Shown: positions 17,352 to 26,923, numbered from the stretch's first letter. The stretch is DNA of 56,238 nt from Candidatus Magnetominusculus dajiuhuensis (GCA_015233465.1 JADFXP010000019.1:1-56238), one strand, 5' to 3'. A program made the numbers and translations. The notes: generated by a model from the sequence alone, not told the origin.

Positions 17352-17438
17352 TAAGCGCAATACATAATCATACCAGTTATTCACATAACGAGCAAGTATA
17401 ACAATCATAGACACCCTCGTTTCGCCCCAATAAGTTGA

Positions 17439-17966
17439 TTAACTAAAGATAGCTCCTTCAATATTTGCTCCTTCAAGTTTGATATTTGTTAAATCTGCAT
17501 CTTTCAGATTAGCTCCAGCCAATATTGCAAATTCAAAGTTAGCCCCAGCGAGATTTGCCATTTCCAGATGTGCGCCGCTAAGATTAGCCCTTTCAAAGTC
17601 TGCGGAGGCAAGATTAGCCCTTTCAAGATGTGCCCTGTTAAGGATTGCATGCTCAAGATGCGCCTCAAAGAGGTCAGCCCTTTCAAGGTCAGCGCCTGAT
17701 AGATTAGCATCCTCTAGATGAGCGCCTTTCATGTCAGCGTCAACAAGATTGGCTACTTCAAGATGAGAGCACTCCATATAAGCGCCTTCAAGATTAGCTT
17801 TGTTAAGATGAGCGCCTTCAAGATGCGCGCCTGCTAAATCTGCGCCCTCAAGTTGAGCCATATCAAGGTCAGCGCCCTCAAGATTAGCTTCATATAGGTC
17901 AGCGCCTTTGAGGTCAGAAAAACTTGTGATACATGATAAATCTTTTTTATTTCTAATAGTAACCAT
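17439..17966 (-). CDS. Pentapeptide-repeat protein
   Basis: 175 residues, nearly all of it about 30 tandem five-residue units of the form A-(D/N/H)-L-x-x (for example GADLYEANLEGADLDMAQLE, GANLKDADLTNIKLEGANIE). This folds as a right-handed four-sided beta-helix. No signal peptide, membrane segment or catalytic domain. Relatives of the MfpA/Qnr type mimic DNA and protect gyrase, but most pentapeptide proteins have no known role, and nothing here identifies a gyrase inhibitor. The units are unusually rich in H and E at the variable positions (AHLEGAHL). GAGGG-type ribosome site just before the ATG; single-gene unit. Confidence 0.9.
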   Translation of the reverse strand: MVTIRNKKDLSCITSFSDLKGADLYEANLEGADLDMAQLEGADLAGAHLEGAHLNKANLEGAYMECSHLEVANLVDADMKGAHLEDANLSGADLERADLFEAHLEHAILNRAHLERANLASADFERANLSGAHLEMANLAGANFEFAILAGANLKDADLTNIKLEGANIEGAIFS

Positions 17967-17989
17967 AAGACCCTCCTGACATTTGAATT

Positions 17990-18008
17990 AACTGGCAGGT
18001 CTTGCCAG
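17990..18008. repeat. Small inverted repeat upstream of the pentapeptide gene
   Basis: ACTGGCA, GGTCT, TGCCAGT: a 7-bp perfect stem 24 bases upstream of the pentapeptide gene start on the minus strand. It could be an operator or a minor palindromic element; the inner GGCAGGTCTTG resembles the family-A variant at 11364. Confidence 0.5.
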
Positions 18009-18122
18009 TACAACTTAGCAAAATCTAATCGCCTGTCTTATAAAGTAAGAGGAAAATATAGTATTACCATATTATATCAAATTCAGATGAAAATTTCAAG
18101 TAATTACTATTTTTATGATATA

Positions 18123-18195
18123 ATGGGGTAAAGGGGAGGGTCTTAGACCCGTTTTAAAAATCCCCTTTTGGGAGTTTGAGGGTGAAACCCTCATG
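18123..18195. repeat. Family C compound repeat before rmuC
   Basis: Contains GGGAGGGTCTTAGACCCG, a GGGGATTT-like complement (AATCCCCTTTTGGG) and GAGGGTGAAACCCTCATG. The same modules recur at 55012-55085 in the opposite order. It ends 8 bases before the rmuC ATG, so it forms the rmuC leader. Confidence 0.7.
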
Positions 18196-18203
18196 AAAAT
18201 TAA

Positions 18204-19556
18204 ATGGAAATAATTATTTCATTAATATTAGGAATCATAATAGGCGGATTAGCCTTTGGTTATTATCTTCAGAAAAAACTGAGCGCTGCAGAGGCTGCGG
18301 TCGGTGAATTGAGGCGGCAATTAATTGATTCAACCAATATAATTGAATCTCTAAAAAAAGAGTTATCTGAAACCTCCACAGAAAAAACCATTGCCAAGAC
18401 TCAATTACTTGCAGCCAATGAAAACATTGCTGAGCAGCGAAGGCTTTTGAATGACGCAAAAAAGGAACTAACAGATACATTTAATGCACTCTCTGCCTCA
18501 GCCCTTAAAGACAGTAATCAGCAATTCCTAATCCTTGCTAAGGAATCTCTAAAGAATATGTTTTCAGATACTCAAGATAAACTTACGCAGCATAAAACCA
18601 CCATTGACGGGCTTATTAAACCGCTTGAAAATTCACTTAAAAACTACGAAGAACAATACTCTAAGATTGAGGCTATGAGAAGGAAAGACTACGGCAGCCT
18701 TGAAGAGCAGATAAAGCAGATAACCTTAGCCAACCAACAATTGCAGCGAGAGACTGGCAATCTTGTTACAGCCCTGAGAAAACCTCAAGTAAAGGGAAGA
18801 TGGGGAGAGATGCAGTTGAGAAGGACTGTAGAACTTGCAGGGATGGAAGAACACTGTGATTTCAGCGTGCAGCAATCCATAACTTCCGAAAATGGCAGCC
18901 TTAGACCTGATATGATAATACATCTGCCGTCAAACCGCGATATTGTTGTTGATGTCAAGGTATCGCTTGAAGCGTATCTTGAACTTGGAGATGCTGAGAG
19001 CGAAGATGCAAGAACTTTAATCTTAAAAAAACATTCAAGACAAGTAAGAGAGCATATGAAGAAATTAAGCCAAAAGGCCTATTGGGAACAGCTTAAAAAT
19101 CTCACTAAGGACAGACACACCCCTGAATTTGTTGTATTATTTCTCCCTGCTGAATCATTTTATAGTTCTGCCCTGCAGTATGACCCTGAACTTATGGAAA
19201 ATTCCTTTATAAGTAACATTATTATAGCGACTCCTACAACCCTAATCGCCTTGCTTAAAGCAGTTGCATATGGCTGGAGACAGGAGCAGATGACGCAAAA
19301 TGCCGAAAATATCAGTATCTTAGGGAAAGAATTATATGATAAAATACGTATATTTGTAACTCATTTTTCAAAGGTTGGAGTGAAATTAAATGATGCTGTT
19401 ACTTCATATAATGAGGCATTAGGTTCAATGGAAAAGAGATTTATCCATACAGCAAGAAAATTTAAGGAACTAGGTTCTGCAGTTGGCGAGGATTTAAAGC
19501 CAATAGATCCATTAACTCAGACTGCAAGACAACCGCAAGATGACATGGCGGAATAA
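18204..19556 (+). CDS. rmuC: DNA recombination protein RmuC
   Basis: 450 residues. An N-terminal membrane segment (ISLILGIIIGGLAFGYYLQK) is followed by a long coiled coil to about residue 170, then the RmuC domain: TALRKPQVKGRWGEMQLRRT, LRPDMIIHLPSNRDIVVDVK (PD-(D/E)xK-like core, with D and VDVK), PEFVVLFLPAESFYSSALQY and ATPTTLIALLKAVAYGWRQE. RmuC proteins are inner-membrane-linked nuclease-like factors that limit inversions and short-repeat recombination; possibly relevant in a genome full of short palindromes. Starts at ATG 18204 just after a family-C repeat. Confidence 0.93.
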   Translation: MEIIISLILGIIIGGLAFGYYLQKKLSAAEAAVGELRRQLIDSTNIIESLKKELSETSTEKTIAKTQLLAANENIAEQRRLLNDAKKELTDTFNALSASALKDSNQQFLILAKESLKNMFSDTQDKLTQHKTTIDGLIKPLENSLKNYEEQYSKIEAMRRKDYGSLEEQIKQITLANQQLQRETGNLVTALRKPQVKGRWGEMQLRRTVELAGMEEHCDFSVQQSITSENGSLRPDMIIHLPSNRDIVVDVKVSLEAYLELGDAESEDARTLILKKHSRQVREHMKKLSQKAYWEQLKNLTKDRHTPEFVVLFLPAESFYSSALQYDPELMENSFISNIIIATPTTLIALLKAVAYGWRQEQMTQNAENISILGKELYDKIRIFVTHFSKVGVKLNDAVTSYNEALGSMEKRFIHTARKFKELGSAVGEDLKPIDPLTQTARQPQDDMAE

Positions 19557-19572
19557 AATAAATAATTACCTT

Positions 19573-19600
19573 GTAGGGGCACGCTGCAGCGTGCCCCTAC
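19573..19600. repeat. Family A palindrome upstream of dgt
   Basis: A perfect 28-base palindrome: GTAGGGGCACGCTG followed by its exact complement. It fills most of the 60-base gap between rmuC and dgt and ends 16 bases before the dgt ATG. Identical to the copy inside the kinase gene at 42291. Confidence 0.9.
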
Positions 19601-19616
19601 GGTGAAAATTACAAAT

Positions 19617-20642
19617 ATGAATATTAGACTACATACAGAAGAACTTGAATATACATTATTATCTAAACTTGCTTGTCATAGCAGAGATACCAAGGGCAGA
19701 CAGACCCCTGAGGAGCCTGATGAAATCAGAACCTGTTTTCAGCGTGACCGTGACCGCATAATTCACTGCAAATCATTTAGACGACTCATGCACAAGACAC
19801 AGGTATTTCTTGCCCCAAAGGGCGATCACTACCGCACAAGACTCACACACGTCTTGGAGGTTTCACAGATTGCGCGAACCATATCTAGGGCATTAAGATT
19901 AAACGAAGACCTTACAGAGGCAATAGCCCTTGGTCATGACCTTGGACATACCCCCTTTGGACACGCAGGCGAAGCAGTGTTAAGGGAACTTCATCCAAGG
20001 GGATTTGATCATTTTAAACAGAGCTTAAGAGTGGTAGAACTTATTGAAAATAACGGCAAGGGCTTAAATCTGACCCTTGAAGTAAGAGACGGCATCTTAA
20101 AACATTCAAAGGGCAAGGGCAGGATTATCCCAGATGAAAAGACAAAGGCTATAACCCTTGAGGGACAGGTTGTGAGACTTTCAGACATCATTGCTTATCT
20201 TAACCATGACCTTGATGACGCAATCAGGGCAGAGGTTATCAAAGCAAACGATATACCTAAAGAGATCTCCTCTGTCATTGGTACAAGATATTCTCAAAGG
20301 ATTGATACTATGGTCACTGATCTGATCTATACTTCTGCTAAAAATAACCTGCTAATAATTTCTATGAGCGAACAAATGTTAAAAACTGTAAATAATCTTC
20401 GTGACTTCCTATTTTCAAGGGTTTATGAGAGCGAGACTATTATGGTACAATTAAATAAGGCTAAAAAGATATTTAAGGAATTATATCAATATTATTATCA
20501 AAATATAGATCAGGTTCATACCAATCATGCTGAGTTAGATAAGGATACCATGATATGCGATATGATAGCAGGGATGACGGATAGATTTGCCCTTGACAGG
20601 TATCAAGAGATATTTTTACCAAAACGCTGGCCTGTGTTTTAA
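19617..20642 (+). CDS. dgt: Deoxyguanosinetriphosphate triphosphohydrolase (HD domain)
   Basis: About 341 residues. [20 protein letters not shown] and [20 protein letters not shown] lead into the HD metal motif [36 protein letters not shown] completes it. This is the dGTPase-type HD protein that removes triphosphate from dNTPs in the cytoplasm. The ATG at 19617 is preferred to an in-frame GTG at 19602 that would sit directly against the palindrome. It follows rmuC and may share its transcript. Confidence 0.92.
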   Translation: MNIRLHTEELEYTLLSKLACHSRDTKGRQTPEEPDEIRTCFQRDRDRIIHCKSFRRLMHKTQVFLAPKGDHYRTRLTHVLEVSQIARTISRALRLNEDLTEAIALGHDLGHTPFGHAGEAVLRELHPRGFDHFKQSLRVVELIENNGKGLNLTLEVRDGILKHSKGKGRIIPDEKTKAITLEGQVVRLSDIIAYLNHDLDDAIRAEVIKANDIPKEISSVIGTRYSQRIDTMVTDLIYTSAKNNLLIISMSEQMLKTVNNLRDFLFSRVYESETIMVQLNKAKKIFKELYQYYYQNIDQVHTNHAELDKDTMICDMIAGMTDRFALDRYQEIFLPKRWPVF

Positions 20643-20737
20643 TATTTATGATTTTAGAATTAAGATTTCATTAATCATAAATTTTTAATATCATAAATCA
20701 TCACTTTTATTTTATCATAAATCTAAAATCAAATAAA

Positions 20738-21391
20738 ATGATAGACCTTCACACACATACAATATTCAGTGACGGGGCATTAATCCCATCAGAACTAGTT
20801 CAGCGAGCTATAGCTCATGGATACAGGGCAATCGCTATAACTGATCATGCCGACATCTCTAATCTTGATTTTATAATACCTAGGATAATAAAGGTCGCAG
20901 AACAATTAAATACTCTTGGCAAGATAAAGGTTATTCCCGGGATTGAACTTACCCACGTGCCTCCAGAGCTTATTAAATACCTTGTGGATGAGGCAAGAAG
21001 GCTTGGTGCGAGGCTTATTGTTGTACATGGCGAAACTATAGTTGAACCAGTCATTCACGGAACTAATAGGGCAGCTATTTTGGCTGGGGTTGATATACTT
21101 GCTCATCCGGGTTTGATTGAGAGCGATGATGTATTGCTTGCAAAGGAAAAAGGCACGGCACTTGAGATAACCGCAAGAAAAGGACACAGCCTAACTAACG
21201 GCCATGTTGCAAAACTGGCGCTCTATCACGGAGCAAACCTTGTATTAGATACAGACTCCCATAGCCCAGAGGATATGATTACAAAAGATACAGCAATAAA
21301 TATTTTAAGGGCAGCAGGTATTAATAAAGAAAAAATACCAGATATTTTAAGAAATAGTGATATAATAGTCGAAAGAGTTTTTCGTAAATAA
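20738..21391 (+). CDS. PHP-domain phosphoesterase, histidinol-phosphatase-like
   Basis: 217 residues. MIDLHTHTIFSDGALIPSEL is the HxH first motif of PHP enzymes; AIAITDHADISN, VIPGIELTHVPP, LIVVHGETIV, ILAHPG and VLDTDSHSPEDM supply the other metal ligands. The set is complete, so phosphoesterase activity is likely. Small single-domain PHP proteins act on histidinol phosphate or nucleotides; the his genes in this window are far away, so the substrate is unknown. First gene of a closely spaced plus-strand run to pdxA. The start has no clear ribosome site; the 95 bases before it hold ATCATAAAT/TAAAATC repeats. Confidence 0.85.
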   Translation: MIDLHTHTIFSDGALIPSELVQRAIAHGYRAIAITDHADISNLDFIIPRIIKVAEQLNTLGKIKVIPGIELTHVPPELIKYLVDEARRLGARLIVVHGETIVEPVIHGTNRAAILAGVDILAHPGLIESDDVLLAKEKGTALEITARKGHSLTNGHVAKLALYHGANLVLDTDSHSPEDMITKDTAINILRAAGINKEKIPDILRNSDIIVERVFRK

Positions 21392-21413
21392 TTATGCGCT
21401 TGGAGATAAATTT

Positions 21414-22130
21414 ATGCCTAAGGTAATAAAAAAGAGGATTAAAAAAAATACTGAGACCAACGAGGCTGTAATAAATTCTTATGAAAAACTAAAAGAGGAT
21501 ATTAATAAAAATAAAAAAAATATCATCATTGCATCTATTTTGATTTTAATTGTGATTTCAGCCCTCTTAGGCACGGTTATCTATAAAAATTATATATCAA
21601 ATAAGGCAGATCAATTAAATTATACTGCCATTAAACTATATGGTAATCTGAATCCAGTTGATAGAAATTCCAACTCGCTTTCTAAGACCGAATTAGCCGC
21701 AATCTTAAAGGATTTAAAGGATTCCTATGAACTAAAAAAATCAGCAATCACATTATTTTATATTGCTAATTGTTATTACGACATGGGAGACCTAAAAGAA
21801 AGCGAAAAGATGCTGATTGAGATCAATCAAAAATACTCAGATAATAAATATATCATCCCTTTATCATACTTAAAACTATATTATTTATATCGGGCAACAT
21901 CAGAAGACACCAAGGCATCAGAGATACTTAATAAACTCTATGGACTTGAAAGCCCATTTTATAAAGATATTTGCCTATTTCAGATGGGGAAGATACTTGA
22001 GAAAGATGGGAAGCCTAAGGAGGCTATAGCTAAATATCAGGAACTTGTCAAAAATTATCCAGATTCTCCTTATGCTGGACAGGCTCTATATTTTATTAAT
22101 GCTCAAAAAACTCCTGAACAGAAAAAATAA
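21414..22130 (+). CDS. Membrane-anchored TPR protein (YfgM-like)
   Basis: 238 residues. A basic N-terminus is followed by one membrane segment (NIIIASILILIVISALLGTV, residues 37-57), then TPR-like helices: ALFYIANCYYDMGDLKESEK-type and QMGKILEKDGKPKEAIAKYQ units with YPDSPYAGQALYF. The layout matches the ancillary SecYEG subunit/YfgM group, which sits at the inner membrane facing the periplasm and interacts with chaperones. The ATG has GGAG 8 bases upstream. The stop is directly followed by the amidase ATG, so the genes are coupled. Confidence 0.8.
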   Translation: MPKVIKKRIKKNTETNEAVINSYEKLKEDINKNKKNIIIASILILIVISALLGTVIYKNYISNKADQLNYTAIKLYGNLNPVDRNSNSLSKTELAAILKDLKDSYELKKSAITLFYIANCYYDMGDLKESEKMLIEINQKYSDNKYIIPLSYLKLYYLYRATSEDTKASEILNKLYGLESPFYKDICLFQMGKILEKDGKPKEAIAKYQELVKNYPDSPYAGQALYFINAQKTPEQKK

Positions 22131-23102
22131 ATGCAGACATTATTAAAAAATATTATTGTGGCAGCTATTTTGATATTGATGCTCTCATCAGTATCAGCGC
22201 TCGCCGCAGAAGTATCTATGACAGTTAGTGAAAAGGAAGGTTATATTAGGGTTGAATTTGCCTCAACAGAGCCATCTTTTATCAAAGAGGCATCAGTTGT
22301 TCAATCATACAGCCTGCTAAAGGTCACATTCCCAAGCGAATTTACTTTAAAGCAAAACTCCAGTTCTAAACTTATTCAAAAGGTATCTCAAAAAGAAAAC
22401 AGCGTTTTTCTAAATATAGACAATCTCAGCGTCTTTAATACTTCAACTCAGGATACGCCTCCCAAATTTATCCTTGAAGCCTATATAAAGGAATCAGTAA
22501 AAAATACAGAACAAAAACACGGTTCAATTTCTACTATAGTAATTGACCCTGGGCACGGGGGGCAGGAAACTGGATTATTATTTAATGTAAAATCAGAGGG
22601 CAATATTGACTTAGAATTTGCACTTGGAATAGCTGATGCCCTCAAGGCATCAAAATATAAGGTTGTCTTTACAAGAAATATCGATAAATATCTTTCAATA
22701 GATGACCGTATATCCCCTACCTATAAACTAAGGGGCTATCTTTTTATCAGCATACACTTATCAAGGGCTAATAAATGCGTTATTTATACATCTAAATTCC
22801 CTTCCAGTCCTACTGGAACATTGAATATAAGCGGGAATGATTTATACAATACACTCTACTCCCAAACTGCATTTTTGGATACAAGTAAGAAACTTGCCGA
22901 TACCATAGGCAATACACTGAAAGATGGGAGCGGGATAGATGTGCGTCATCTTGAGATGCCTATTACTTTACTTTCATCCATATACGCTCCTGCAATTATG
23001 ATTGAACTCCCTAATGAAATTGGAGTCAACAATAATCCTGAACGAAATAAAAAAATAATCAATTTAATAACACAGGGGATAGATAAATTTGTCAAAGAAT
23101 AA
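22131..23102 (+). CDS. N-acetylmuramoyl-L-alanine amidase (Amidase_3)
   Basis: 323 residues. A signal peptide (LKNIIVAAILILMLSSVSAL, cleaved near AAEV) is followed by a beta-rich AMIN-like part, then the zinc amidase: STIVIDPGHGGQETGLLFNV (first Zn His), a Glu in NIDLEFALGIADAL, and YLFISIHLSRANK (Zn His). APAIMIELPNEIGVNNNPER holds the catalytic Glu in the C-terminal helix. It cleaves the amide between MurNAc and L-Ala in periplasmic peptidoglycan, usually for cell separation. It starts right at the stop of the TPR gene and overlaps the GerMN gene by 14 bases. Confidence 0.87.
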   Translation: MQTLLKNIIVAAILILMLSSVSALAAEVSMTVSEKEGYIRVEFASTEPSFIKEASVVQSYSLLKVTFPSEFTLKQNSSSKLIQKVSQKENSVFLNIDNLSVFNTSTQDTPPKFILEAYIKESVKNTEQKHGSISTIVIDPGHGGQETGLLFNVKSEGNIDLEFALGIADALKASKYKVVFTRNIDKYLSIDDRISPTYKLRGYLFISIHLSRANKCVIYTSKFPSSPTGTLNISGNDLYNTLYSQTAFLDTSKKLADTIGNTLKDGSGIDVRHLEMPITLLSSIYAPAIMIELPNEIGVNNNPERNKKIINLITQGIDKFVKE

Positions 23103-23664
23103 TATCAAAAATATAATAATTATTGCTGTAGTAATATTATTATTTATAATAGCTCTTTCAGGGCTTTGGTTTTATTTCTATGGGGATAGAAATAATACAG
23201 ATGAATATGGACACAGTATCATTGGACTAAACAAACAAAAAAGCCTTTTAGAAGATAAAAGCGTACTAAATATCTATTTCCCAGATGATATGAAACTTGG
23301 AGTCCATAAAGTAGAGATAAAACGCATATTTGATTCTTTAGAGCTTGGAAAGGCATCAGTAAGAGAATTTTTTTCATATTATACATCTTTGAATAGCACA
23401 GTATTATCAGGCAATGTTGAAATACTTGGGATATATTATGGCGCTGATAATATGCTTTATATCAATTTATCACGAGACCTAATTCGAAATTTCCATGGAG
23501 ATGCAGTAGATGAGTATATGTTTCTTAGAAGCCTCTATATGACAGTAAGTTCACATATAGAAGTTACAGATATTAAATTACTTGTTGATAGTCATGAAAT
23601 ATCTTCACTAGCTGGACATTACGATTTAAGTCATCCATTAAAACATCTCTTTGTAAATGAATAG
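23089..23664 (+). CDS. GerMN-domain membrane protein
   Basis: 191 residues. TTG start overlapping the amidase end; an N-terminal membrane anchor (NIIIIAVVILLFIIALSGLW), then a GerMN fold: SVLNIYFPDDMKLGVHKVEI, ILGIYYGADNMLYINLSRDL, SLYMTVSSHIEVTDIKLLVD. GerMN domains bind cell-wall material or regulate amidases; the pairing amidase-GerMN-murI-rph-rdgB is common in Desulfobacterota and related lineages, which supports a joint cell-wall role. The stop codon TAG lies inside a family-B element. Confidence 0.85.
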   Translation: MSKNNIKNIIIIAVVILLFIIALSGLWFYFYGDRNNTDEYGHSIIGLNKQKSLLEDKSVLNIYFPDDMKLGVHKVEIKRIFDSLELGKASVREFFSYYTSLNSTVLSGNVEILGIYYGADNMLYINLSRDLIRNFHGDAVDEYMFLRSLYMTVSSHIEVTDIKLLVDSHEISSLAGHYDLSHPLKHLFVNE

Positions 23665-23682
23665 TCGTGGGGACATCACCCA
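23663..23682. repeat. Family B element at the GerMN stop
   Basis: AGTCGTGGGGACATCACCCA, a diverged copy of the B consensus. Its first two bases complete the TAG stop of the GerMN gene, and it lies 15 bases before the murI ATG. Confidence 0.7.
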
Positions 23683-23696
23683 TTAATTAAAGTTTC

Positions 23697-24491
23697 ATGA
23701 AAATTACCAAAAACTTACCTATAGGAATATTTGACTCTGGTCTTGGCGGACTTACTGTGTTAAAAGAGATACAGGAACTTCTGCCAAATGAGAATATTAT
23801 TTATCTTGGGGATACTGCGCGTGTGCCGTATGGAATACGAACCCCTGAGACAATAATTAAATATTCGCTTAGCAATACTAATTTTCTCATAAAAAAGGAT
23901 ATTAAATTACTCGTAGTTGCCTGCAATACATCCTCTGCAACATCTTTAGAAAGCATTAGAGAGGAATTTAACATACCTGTGATAGGCGTAATTGAGCCTG
24001 GGGCTAAGATGGCAGCCTCAGTGACTACAAACAGAAATATCGGCGTTATAGGCACTGATGCAACTATTAAAAGCTCAGCTTACAGCAAGGCAATTCATTC
24101 ACTTAATAGTTCTATCGAGGTTACTGAACGTCCATGTCCTTTATTTGTCCCGTTAATAGAAGAAGGCTGGCTCAATGACCCTGTAACAGAGGCAGTGGCA
24201 AAACGGTACCTTGAAAATATGACAGTTGATACTCTGGTATTAGGATGCACTCATTATCCATTAATAAAGGAAGTTATAGGCAGGGTTATTGGAACAAATG
24301 TCAAACTCGTAGATTCTGCCTTAAGTACAGCGCTTGAGGTTAAGTCAATGCTTGAGAAGTTGGATTTATTATCAAATAACAATACCAATTCCACTAAGTT
24401 TTTTGTAACAGACGGCTTGATTCGATTTAAAGATATTGGCAGGGGCTTTCTATCAAGAGAGATAGATGATATTGAAAAGATAGATTTATAA
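23697..24491 (+). CDS. murI: Glutamate racemase
   Basis: 264 residues, standard length. IGIFDSGLGGLTVLKEIQEL at the start, then IIYLGDTARVPYGIRTPETI, LLVVACNTSSATSLESIREE with the first catalytic Cys and VLGCTHYPLIKEVI with the second. It converts L-Glu to D-Glu for peptidoglycan. ATG start. A family-B element fills the short upstream gap, and no independent promoter is obvious, so it is likely transcribed with the amidase/GerMN genes. Confidence 0.95.
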   Translation: MKITKNLPIGIFDSGLGGLTVLKEIQELLPNENIIYLGDTARVPYGIRTPETIIKYSLSNTNFLIKKDIKLLVVACNTSSATSLESIREEFNIPVIGVIEPGAKMAASVTTNRNIGVIGTDATIKSSAYSKAIHSLNSSIEVTERPCPLFVPLIEEGWLNDPVTEAVAKRYLENMTVDTLVLGCTHYPLIKEVIGRVIGTNVKLVDSALSTALEVKSMLEKLDLLSNNNTNSTKFFVTDGLIRFKDIGRGFLSREIDDIEKIDL

Positions 24492-24511
24492 TAAGAAAGG
24501 AGATTTAATTG

Positions 24512-25258
24512 ATGCGCAGTGATGGACGAAATAATGATGAGATACGCAAGGTAAAAATAACACAGGGATTTATAGATAATGCAGAAGGCTCTGTTCTAAT
24601 AGAGATGGGAGGTACAAGGGTAATCTGTACTGCAACTATTGAAGAAGGAGTCCCGCCCTTTATAAAAGATAACAACCACGGCTGGCTGACTGCAGAATAT
24701 TCCATGCTTCCGCGTTCAACGCAGACTCGCAATACCCGTGAGGCTAAGATTGGAAGAATTGGCGGACGCACTCATGAGATACAACGTTTAATTGGAAGAT
24801 CTCTGAGATCAATAGTAGACCTTAAACGTCTTGGAAACAGGACGATATGGATAGACTGTGATGTGATTCAGGCAGATGGAGGCACAAGAACTGCCTCAAT
24901 CACTGGAGGATATGTATGTTTAGTAGATGCCCTGCGTTTTGCTGTTGATAATGGTATGATTCAACATTATCCTATTACAGGGTATCTTGCTGCAATAAGC
25001 GCAGGAAACGTAAAGGGTGAATCAATGGTTGATCTATGTTACGAAGAGGATTCAAAGGCGGATGTTGATTTGAATGTAGTAATGAAGATAGGTAACTCAC
25101 AAGATAGTCGTGGGACGACACCCATTGCAGAATTTGTAGAGGTTCAAGGAACCGCAGAAGGACAGGCATATTCAAGAAAGACACTGAATCATTTACTAGA
25201 CTTAAGTGAAAAAGGTATTGCTGAACTATTTGAAATTCAAAGGGAACTCTCAAAATGA
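24512..25258 (+). CDS. rph: Ribonuclease PH with an in-frame repeat-derived insert
   Basis: About 248 residues. [80 protein letters not shown] and [20 protein letters not shown] identify RNase PH, the phosphorolytic 3' exonuclease that trims tRNA ends. Usual proteins read VDLNVVMTG(S/D)G-x-FVEVQ; here [20 protein letters not shown] then IAEFVEVQ, about 11 residues longer. The extra part is encoded by a family-B element at 25106-25124. All catalytic blocks are intact. The ATG at 24512 is supported by AAGGAG 9 bases upstream; the stop overlaps the rdgB start. Confidence 0.95.
   Translation: MRSDGRNNDEIRKVKITQGFIDNAEGSVLIEMGGTRVICTATIEEGVPPFIKDNNHGWLTAEYSMLPRSTQTRNTREAKIGRIGGRTHEIQRLIGRSLRSIVDLKRLGNRTIWIDCDVIQADGGTRTASITGGYVCLVDALRFAVDNGMIQHYPITGYLAAISAGNVKGESMVDLCYEEDSKADVDLNVVMKIGNSQDSRGTTPIAEFVEVQGTAEGQAYSRKTLNHLLDLSEKGIAELFEIQRELSK
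25106..25124. repeat. Family B element inside rph
   Basis: AGTCGTGGGACGACACCCA, exact consensus, read in frame as DSRGTTP in a surface-loop position just before the conserved [10 protein letters not shown] strand. Confidence 0.88.
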
Positions 25259-25845
25259 AACTGATTTTAGCAACATCAAATAAGGGCAAGGTTAGAGAGA
25301 TTGGAAGTATATTTTTAGGGACTTCAATTGAATTTACAGGGCTTGATACATTAACAAATGTTCCAGAGATTATTGAAGATGGAATAACATTCAAAGATAA
25401 TGCCTATATAAAAGCCAAGACTATTTATGACTTTTCTGGAGCGGATGTTATGTCAGAGGATTCAGGTCTCTGCGTTGATTATTTAAATGGCGCTCCGGGT
25501 GTGTTTTCTGCAAGGTTTGCAGGTCCTGCAAAGACTGATTCCGACAATATAGAAAAAGTCCTAACACTAATGAAAGACGTACCAGAAGATAAACGCACTG
25601 CACAGTTTAGATCTGCATTTTGTCTTATTATTGACGGCATTGAGAACTTCTTTGAAGGATATGTCAAAGGAAGGATAATTACTGCCCCGCGCGGAAGCGG
25701 CGGTTTTGGATATGACCCTATATTTGTGCCAGATGGATATTCACAGACATTTGCCGAGATTGGCGATGATATAAAAAATTCTATCAGCCATAGGGCTATG
25801 GCATTTGAGAAACTAAAAGTATTTCTACTGAATAAATATATTTAA
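25255..25845 (+). CDS. rdgB: XTP/dITP pyrophosphatase (RdgB/HAM1)
   Basis: 196 residues. [18 protein letters not shown] is the SHR/TxNxxK substrate loop; [20 protein letters not shown] and VFSARFAGP are the metal and base-binding blocks; [16 protein letters not shown] and [11 protein letters not shown] are C-terminal signatures. It hydrolyses non-canonical purine triphosphates to monophosphates, keeping hypoxanthine and xanthine out of DNA. The ATG overlaps the rph stop (ATGA), the common rph-rdgB coupling; its own stop overlaps the pdxA ATG by one base. Confidence 0.95.
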   Translation: MKLILATSNKGKVREIGSIFLGTSIEFTGLDTLTNVPEIIEDGITFKDNAYIKAKTIYDFSGADVMSEDSGLCVDYLNGAPGVFSARFAGPAKTDSDNIEKVLTLMKDVPEDKRTAQFRSAFCLIIDGIENFFEGYVKGRIITAPRGSGGFGYDPIFVPDGYSQTFAEIGDDIKNSISHRAMAFEKLKVFLLNKYI

Positions 25846-26846
25846 TGAATAAAATCATACTAATAACTATAGGCGACCCTGCTGGCATTGGCCCAGAGGT
25901 TGCCTTAAAGGCTTGCCAGAAAATCAACCATTCCTTAAATGCAATATTGATTGGCGACTCAATTGTTTTAAAAGAAGCTGTTAAACTTGTTAATCCTGAC
26001 ATTATCTTAAGAAAGATACTCAATCCAAGTGAGGCATTATTTACAGAGGGAACTATAAATTATATCGATCTAAATATTGTAAAGGATTCCTTTGTCAGAT
26101 GTACGGCTGATGCACTTAATGGACTTGCGAGTGCGCAGTATATAAAAAAGGCTGTTGAAATACTCCTACAAAAACAAGCCCATGCAATGGTAACTGCGCC
26201 TATAACTAAAGATGCCCTTAGACTTGCCAATATACCTTTCCCTGGACACACAGAGATGCTTGCAGATCTCACAGATACGAAGGATTATGCAATGATGCTG
26301 ATTGGCGGAGGGCTGCGGGTAATGCTTGTAACAATTCATAGGAGCATTAAAGATGTTCCATCTTTGATAACAACTGACAAGGTTTATCAAACCATAAAGA
26401 TGGCGAATCTCTCTGCGCAAATGCTTAGATTAAAAAGCAGACGTATAGCAGTATGCGGATTGAACCCTCATGCAGGCGAAAACGGGATGTTTGGAAGAGA
26501 AGAGATAGATTATATAAAACCAGCGATCTTAAAGGCTGTATCAGAGGGGATAGATGTTACAGGGCCATATCCTCCGGACACAATATTTTATAAGGCATAC
26601 CATAAAGAGACGGATATTATAGTAGCGATGTATCATGATCAAGGTCTGATACCGCTAAAGATGATTGCATTTGATAAAGGGGTAAATGTGACGATAGGGC
26701 TTCCGATAATCAGAACCTCTCCAGATCATGGAACTGCATATGACAGGGCATGGAGATGTATAGCAAAGCCTGATAGTATGATAGAAGCAATAAAATTAGC
26801 AAATAAACTTAAACTACCTTTAGGTAACGGGTTCAAAGGGAAATAA
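25845..26846 (+). CDS. pdxA: 4-hydroxythreonine-4-phosphate dehydrogenase
   Basis: 333 residues. ITIGDPAGIGPEVALKACQK at the N-terminus, VTAPITKDALRLANIPFPGH, VCGLNPHAGENGMFGREEID, GPYPPDTIFYKAYH, VAMYHDQGLIPLKMIAFDKG and TIGLPIIRTSPDHGTAYDRA are the PdxA motifs, including the metal His residues. It oxidises and decarboxylates 4-phosphohydroxy-L-threonine on the DXP-dependent route to pyridoxal phosphate. The last residues GNGFKGK are encoded by the start of a family-C repeat (GGGTTCAAAGGG), so the stop lies inside the repeat. Last gene of the plus-strand run. Confidence 0.94.
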   Translation: MNKIILITIGDPAGIGPEVALKACQKINHSLNAILIGDSIVLKEAVKLVNPDIILRKILNPSEALFTEGTINYIDLNIVKDSFVRCTADALNGLASAQYIKKAVEILLQKQAHAMVTAPITKDALRLANIPFPGHTEMLADLTDTKDYAMMLIGGGLRVMLVTIHRSIKDVPSLITTDKVYQTIKMANLSAQMLRLKSRRIAVCGLNPHAGENGMFGREEIDYIKPAILKAVSEGIDVTGPYPPDTIFYKAYHKETDIIVAMYHDQGLIPLKMIAFDKGVNVTIGLPIIRTSPDHGTAYDRAWRCIAKPDSMIEAIKLANKLKLPLGNGFKGK

Positions 26847-26923
26847 ATCAAACTTTTTACAAAAAAGTTTACAAAAAGGCCCTTTGCGGGTGCCCGTAGA
26901 TGAAAAGGGCACAGCCCTCATGC
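26829..26923. repeat. Family C compound repeat at the pdxA end
   Basis: Begins with GGGTTCAAAGGG inside pdxA and ends with CCCTTTGCGGGTGCCCGTAG, then AAAAGGGCACAGCCCTCATG, the order of the copy at 46869. An extra AT-rich hairpin (AAACTTTTT/AAAAAGTTT) is placed in the middle. Confidence 0.75.
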
